DNA of 8,995 nt from DATJHM01 sp035493895 (GTDB lineage Bacteria; Chloroflexota; Ktedonobacteria; Ktedonobacterales; Ktedonobacteraceae): contig DATJHM010000264.1 of assembly GCA_035493895.1 (NCBI GenBank), positions 1 to 8,995 on the forward strand, in the 5' to 3' direction. The notes under the pieces were generated by a model. It saw only the letters and a list, made by a program, of their open reading frames with translations. It ran no database searches and was not told the DNA's origin. Positions 5,974 through 8,995 of this stretch are shown one piece after another; the first letter of the stretch is position 1, and each line of letters begins with the position of its first letter. The position numbers and the translations under genes are program-made.

Positions 5974-8013
5974 ATGACACGATCAATTACTATTGAAGAT
6001 CTTTATCAACTGAAATTTTTGAATCAGCCCTGTATTGCTCCTGATGGTCAGCAGGTCGCTTTTGTGGTGACTCGTATCGAGGAGAGCAAGCATGAGTATC
6101 GCTCGGCTATCTGGTTGGCTGCTACAAATGGGCAGTCTGTGAAACAGTTTACCAGTGAGAGTACGGTGTTGAGTTCGCTTGCCTGGTCACCTGACGGGCG
6201 CTGGCTGGCTTTTGTTTCCAATCGTAACAATGACCTGCCCGCAGGGAAAGATCAGCAGGAGCAAAAAAAGCGTGGTAAGGGCAAGCCGCAAATCTGGTTG
6301 CTTCCAGCAGATGGTGGAGAGGCTCATCAGCTGACGTTTATGGAGCATGGCGCTTCGGCCCCTGTCTGGTCGCCGGATAGCCGAAAGTTGCTCTTTAGCG
6401 CAGCCGTAGGTCCAGCAGATCCTGAGAACGAAGAGGGAGAATCTCTGCCGAAAGTGCGCGTCATTGATCGTCTCTGGTATCGCCTCGATGGGGTTGGCTT
6501 TATTTATGAGCGCCGTTCCCATCTCTTCTGTGTTGATGCGGCCGGTGGCACTCCAGTGCAGCTCACTGATGGCGATTGGGATGATCGCGATGCTGCCTGG
6601 TCGTCGGATGGGTCACAAATAGCCTTTGTCTCTAATCGTGAGGATGACCGCTGGCGTATTCCTGGGGCTGATGTGTATACGCTTCCTTTTGTGGATGGCA
6701 AAGCTGGTGACCTTCGTCGTCTTACTGATGGCACGCTAGATTGTGGCTCCCCCTCGTGGTCGCCTGATGGTCAGACGATTGCATTTATGGCCTCAGCGAA
6801 GGTGCATTCATCGGGTCAGGTCTATCTTTATACTATTGCTGCCAGTGCTGAGAATGCTGCGCCTACGTGCCTCTCGAAGGACTTTGAGGGCTCATTTATG
6901 GATTGGCTCAACTCGGATCTGGGCGATGAGCATCTGATGCCAGCCCCGGTCTGGTCGGCGGATGAGCGCAGTCTGTATGTGATCGCTTCACAACGTGGGG
7001 CATCGCGCGTCTATTCTGTTCCTGTGCAAGGAAGCGGCACGGAGCCTCCTGTGGTCACGCCGGGTAATATTCACCTGCGTGATTTCAGTGCGGATGCTGC
7101 ACGTAAGACGTTTGCTCTATTGCTTACCGATGCGACCCATCCGGCGGAAATTTTTGTCTGCTCCCCCGAAGAACAGGGGTCTCTTCGCCGCATTACCGGG
7201 TTGAACGAAACATTCTTGCAAACAGTCTATCTGGCAGAGCCGGAATATATGCCTTATGTCGGGCACGATGAGTGGCCAATAGATGGCTGGATCCTCAAGC
7301 CACAGAATTTCGATCCAGCGCATAAATATCCCCTGGTTGTGGAGATTCATGGTGGCCCGCATACGCAATATGGGTATGGGTTTTTCCATGAGATGCAAAT
7401 GCTGGTTGCTGAGGGATATGTGGTTCTCTATACGAACCCGCGCGGAAGTTGTGGCTACGGGTATGAGTTTGCGGATGCGGTGCGTGGTGCCTGGGGTGAA
7501 AAAGACTCATTCGACATTTTGCATGGCGTGGATACGTTGCTCAAACGTGGCTATATCGATGAGCAGCGTCTGGCCGTGACTGGTGGCAGTTACGGCGGCT
7601 TCATGACGAACTGGCTGATTGGTCACGATAATCGTTTTAAGGTGGCTATCACCGACCGTTGCGTGAGCAATATTGCCTCTATGTTTGGGGCAAGCGACGT
7701 TGGCTGGGATCTGGGCTATGAGAATTTTGATGCTATGCCCTGGGAAAACCTTGAGGCATATATGCATATGTCCCCTATCAGCTATGTGCAGAATATGCGC
7801 ACTCCTTTGCTGATTATCCATAGTGAACAGGATCTCCGTTGTGGAATTGAGCAGGCAGAACAATTGTTTACTGCGCTCAAATGGATGGGGCGCGAAGTAC
7901 AATTTGTGCGCTTCGAGGGTCAGAGCCATGGCCTTTCACGAGGAGGGCATCCGCACTCCCGACTGGAGCGCCTTCGCCATATCAAGTCCTGGTTTGCTAA
8001 GTATCTACAGTAA
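5974..8013 (+). CDS. S9 family serine peptidase (acylaminoacyl-peptidase/prolyl oligopeptidase type)
   Basis: This 680-residue serine peptidase of the prolyl oligopeptidase clan cleaves short peptides, either releasing N-acylated residues or dipeptides. Residues ~1-420 form a beta-propeller built of PD40/WD40-like blades, seen as repeated W-S-x-D-x-[RSQ] motifs at about 70, 131, 209, 262 and 327. Residues ~430-680 form the alpha/beta hydrolase domain. There the oxyanion segment is HGGPH (459-463), the nucleophile is Ser539 in GGSYGG, and the other triad members are Asp620 (HSEQD) and His652 (GQSHG). All three are present, so the enzyme should be active. There is no signal peptide, so it should act in the cytoplasm. 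Length fits the acyl-peptide hydrolase/S9C group. A Lys/Gln-rich insert (about 90-105) and an acidic insert (148-157) lie between blades. The exact specificity (acyl-peptide versus dipeptidyl) cannot be read from motifs alone. It follows the acidic protein by 39 bp and is followed by a terminator. Confidence 0.95.
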   Translation: MTRSITIEDLYQLKFLNQPCIAPDGQQVAFVVTRIEESKHEYRSAIWLAATNGQSVKQFTSESTVLSSLAWSPDGRWLAFVSNRNNDLPAGKDQQEQKKRGKGKPQIWLLPADGGEAHQLTFMEHGASAPVWSPDSRKLLFSAAVGPADPENEEGESLPKVRVIDRLWYRLDGVGFIYERRSHLFCVDAAGGTPVQLTDGDWDDRDAAWSSDGSQIAFVSNREDDRWRIPGADVYTLPFVDGKAGDLRRLTDGTLDCGSPSWSPDGQTIAFMASAKVHSSGQVYLYTIAASAENAAPTCLSKDFEGSFMDWLNSDLGDEHLMPAPVWSADERSLYVIASQRGASRVYSVPVQGSGTEPPVVTPGNIHLRDFSADAARKTFALLLTDATHPAEIFVCSPEEQGSLRRITGLNETFLQTVYLAEPEYMPYVGHDEWPIDGWILKPQNFDPAHKYPLVVEIHGGPHTQYGYGFFHEMQMLVAEGYVVLYTNPRGSCGYGYEFADAVRGAWGEKDSFDILHGVDTLLKRGYIDEQRLAVTGGSYGGFMTNWLIGHDNRFKVAITDRCVSNIASMFGASDVGWDLGYENFDAMPWENLEAYMHMSPISYVQNMRTPLLIIHSEQDLRCGIEQAEQLFTALKWMGREVQFVRFEGQSHGLSRGGHPHSRLERLRHIKSWFAKYLQ

Positions 8014-8213
8014 AGATATTCGGCAAGATAAAGAATAGCAGGGATGCCGGTAACACGGGTAATGCTGCTATTCTTCCTTGTTTTGCTTGCTCAGCTTCTG
8101 CCTTTTCCTCGGAATAGAGAAGCAGGCGTCTGTGTTGTTGACTAGGGGAGAGTGGGGGGAACTCGGCAGGGAAATAAGAAAATATGAGTATCTGTCTATA
8201 AGGAGATGAAGCA
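8014..8213. other. Intergenic region upstream of fgd
   Basis: These 200 bp hold the operon terminator (8031-8083), a G-rich tract (G4 at 8145-8148, G6 at 8154-8159), and the fgd ribosome binding site. TTGACT at 8138-8143 resembles a -35 box, but no matching -10 lies at normal spacing. Confidence 0.5.
8031..8083 (+). terminator. Terminator after the S9 peptidase gene
   Basis: An 11-bp perfect stem (AAGAATAGCAG at 8031-8041, CTGCTATTCTT at 8065-8075) has a 23-nt loop holding the smaller CCG/CGG stem. It is followed by the T-rich tail CCTTGTTTT and lies 18 bp after the stop codon. Confidence 0.75.
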
Positions 8214-8995
8214 ATGGCAAAACAGCCTTTAAAGTTTGGCTATAAAGCCTCGGCAGAGCAATTTGGCCCGCGCGAGCTACTCGAGTTCGCTGTTGAAGCT
8301 GAGGAAAGCGGCTTTGATAGTGTCTGGATTAGTGATCACTTTCAGCCCTGGCGGCATACGAACGGGCATGCACCGTTTGCGCCCGCCTGGATGGGGGCCG
8401 TTGGCGCACGAACGAGTCGGATCGTGATGGGGACGAGTGTCCTGACTCCAACATTTCGTTATCCGCCAGCCGTAGTTGCTCAGGCTTTTGGCACTCTGGG
8501 TGTACTCTTTCCAGAGCGTGTTATTCTGGGTGTTGGTTCTGGCGAGTCGCTGAACGAGGTCGCGGTAACTGGCATAGAATGGCCCGCTGCTAAAGAGCGT
8601 CTGGCACGTTTGCGTGAGTCCGTTGATCTCATCAAGAAGCTCTGGACTGACGAGATGGTGACGTATGATGGAACGTATTATCATACACGCAATGCGACCA
8701 TTTATGATCGTCCGGAGCGTCCCGTGCCCATTTATATCAGCGCAGGTGGTCCTGTTGCGGCGAAATTTGCAGGCCGCGTTGGCGATGGTTTTATTTGTAC
8801 CTCCGGCAAGGGCGAGACGCTCTATTCAGAGCAATTGCTGCCTGCGGTCGCCGAAGGCGCAAAAGCGGCTGGACGTGATCCCGAGAGCGTTGAGCGCATG
8901 ATCGAGGTCAAGGTTTCGTTTGATACGGATCGCGAAAAAGCGCTCGCTGATACCCGCATCTGGGCAGCCCTGGCTTTATCTGCGGAAGATAAAGT
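8214..8995 (+). CDS. fgd: F420-dependent glucose-6-phosphate dehydrogenase, 3' partial
   Basis: The product is a luciferase-like TIM-barrel enzyme that oxidises glucose-6-phosphate to 6-phosphogluconolactone while reducing the deazaflavin coenzyme F420 to F420H2, which supplies other F420-dependent reductases. The start is firm: AAGGAGA (8200-8206) sits 7 nt before the ATG. The 260 residues in view follow mycobacterial Fgd closely in order of motifs: GYKASAEQF (9-17), ISDHFQPWRH (39-48) with the presumed catalytic His42 and Trp46, TSVLTPTFRYPPA (74-86), LGVGSGESLNE (105-115) with Glu111 in the catalytic acid position, CTSGKGE (195-201) with a likely phosphate-binding Lys199, and VKVSFDTDREKAL (232-244). 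Family length is about 335, so about 75 residues, including other phosphate-binding residues, lie beyond the window. A general F420-dependent oxidoreductase is possible, but the segments named point to the glucose-6-phosphate enzyme. Confidence 0.9.
   Translation, partial: MAKQPLKFGYKASAEQFGPRELLEFAVEAEESGFDSVWISDHFQPWRHTNGHAPFAPAWMGAVGARTSRIVMGTSVLTPTFRYPPAVVAQAFGTLGVLFPERVILGVGSGESLNEVAVTGIEWPAAKERLARLRESVDLIKKLWTDEMVTYDGTYYHTRNATIYDRPERPVPIYISAGGPVAAKFAGRVGDGFICTSGKGETLYSEQLLPAVAEGAKAAGRDPESVERMIEVKVSFDTDREKALADTRIWAALALSAEDK

Noticed and set aside
7507..7929. A 140-residue minus-strand frame inside the S9 peptidase gene
   Set aside because: It is antisense to the conserved catalytic domain and has no recognisable family.
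8277..8684. A 135-residue minus-strand frame inside fgd
   Set aside because: The plus strand encodes a clear Fgd family protein across the same bases.

Overview
The window carries six protein-coding genes, two of them cut by the window edges, and two long non-coding stretches. GC content looks roughly balanced, with AT-rich gaps between genes. The set of genes (an F420-dependent glucose-6-phosphate dehydrogenase, a cytoplasmic S9 acyl-peptide-hydrolase-like peptidase, a GH31 glycosidase, and two proteins of no recognised family) fits a large free-living bacterial genome. My best guess is a Chloroflexota member of the Ktedonobacter type, with an actinobacterium less likely. This is inferred from gene content, not from a marker gene.

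Left part (1-1801): the 3' two thirds of a GH31 alpha-xylosidase/alpha-glucosidase ends at 1204 and is followed by a strong intrinsic terminator (1261-1294). Next comes a gap of about 600 bp with a nearly perfect 62-bp tandem duplication whose unit can fold into a hairpin, then AT-richer sequence with a small 9-bp tandem repeat.

Middle (1802-4584): a plus-strand gene of unknown function (SAP-like N-terminus, helix-turn-helix-like segment, Cys/His cluster) converges on a minus-strand membrane acyltransferase of the Acyltransferase-3 family. A perfect 12-bp inverted repeat lies between their 3' ends.

Right part (4585-8995): a 522-bp AT-rich divergent intergenic region contains candidate operators: a 9-bp direct repeat around a small palindrome, and a 6-3-6 perfect palindrome. 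It leads to a very acidic protein of unknown function, which is followed after 39 bp by an S9 peptidase with a clear Ser-Asp-His triad, so the two are probably an operon. That operon ends in a hairpin terminator, and a 5' part of fgd begins at 8214 behind a strong ribosome binding site and runs off the window.

I found no CRISPR array, tRNA, rRNA, insertion sequence or clear defence system. The most original content is the pair of unrecognised proteins (1832-2989 and 5107-5934) and the repeat or operator-like DNA between genes.
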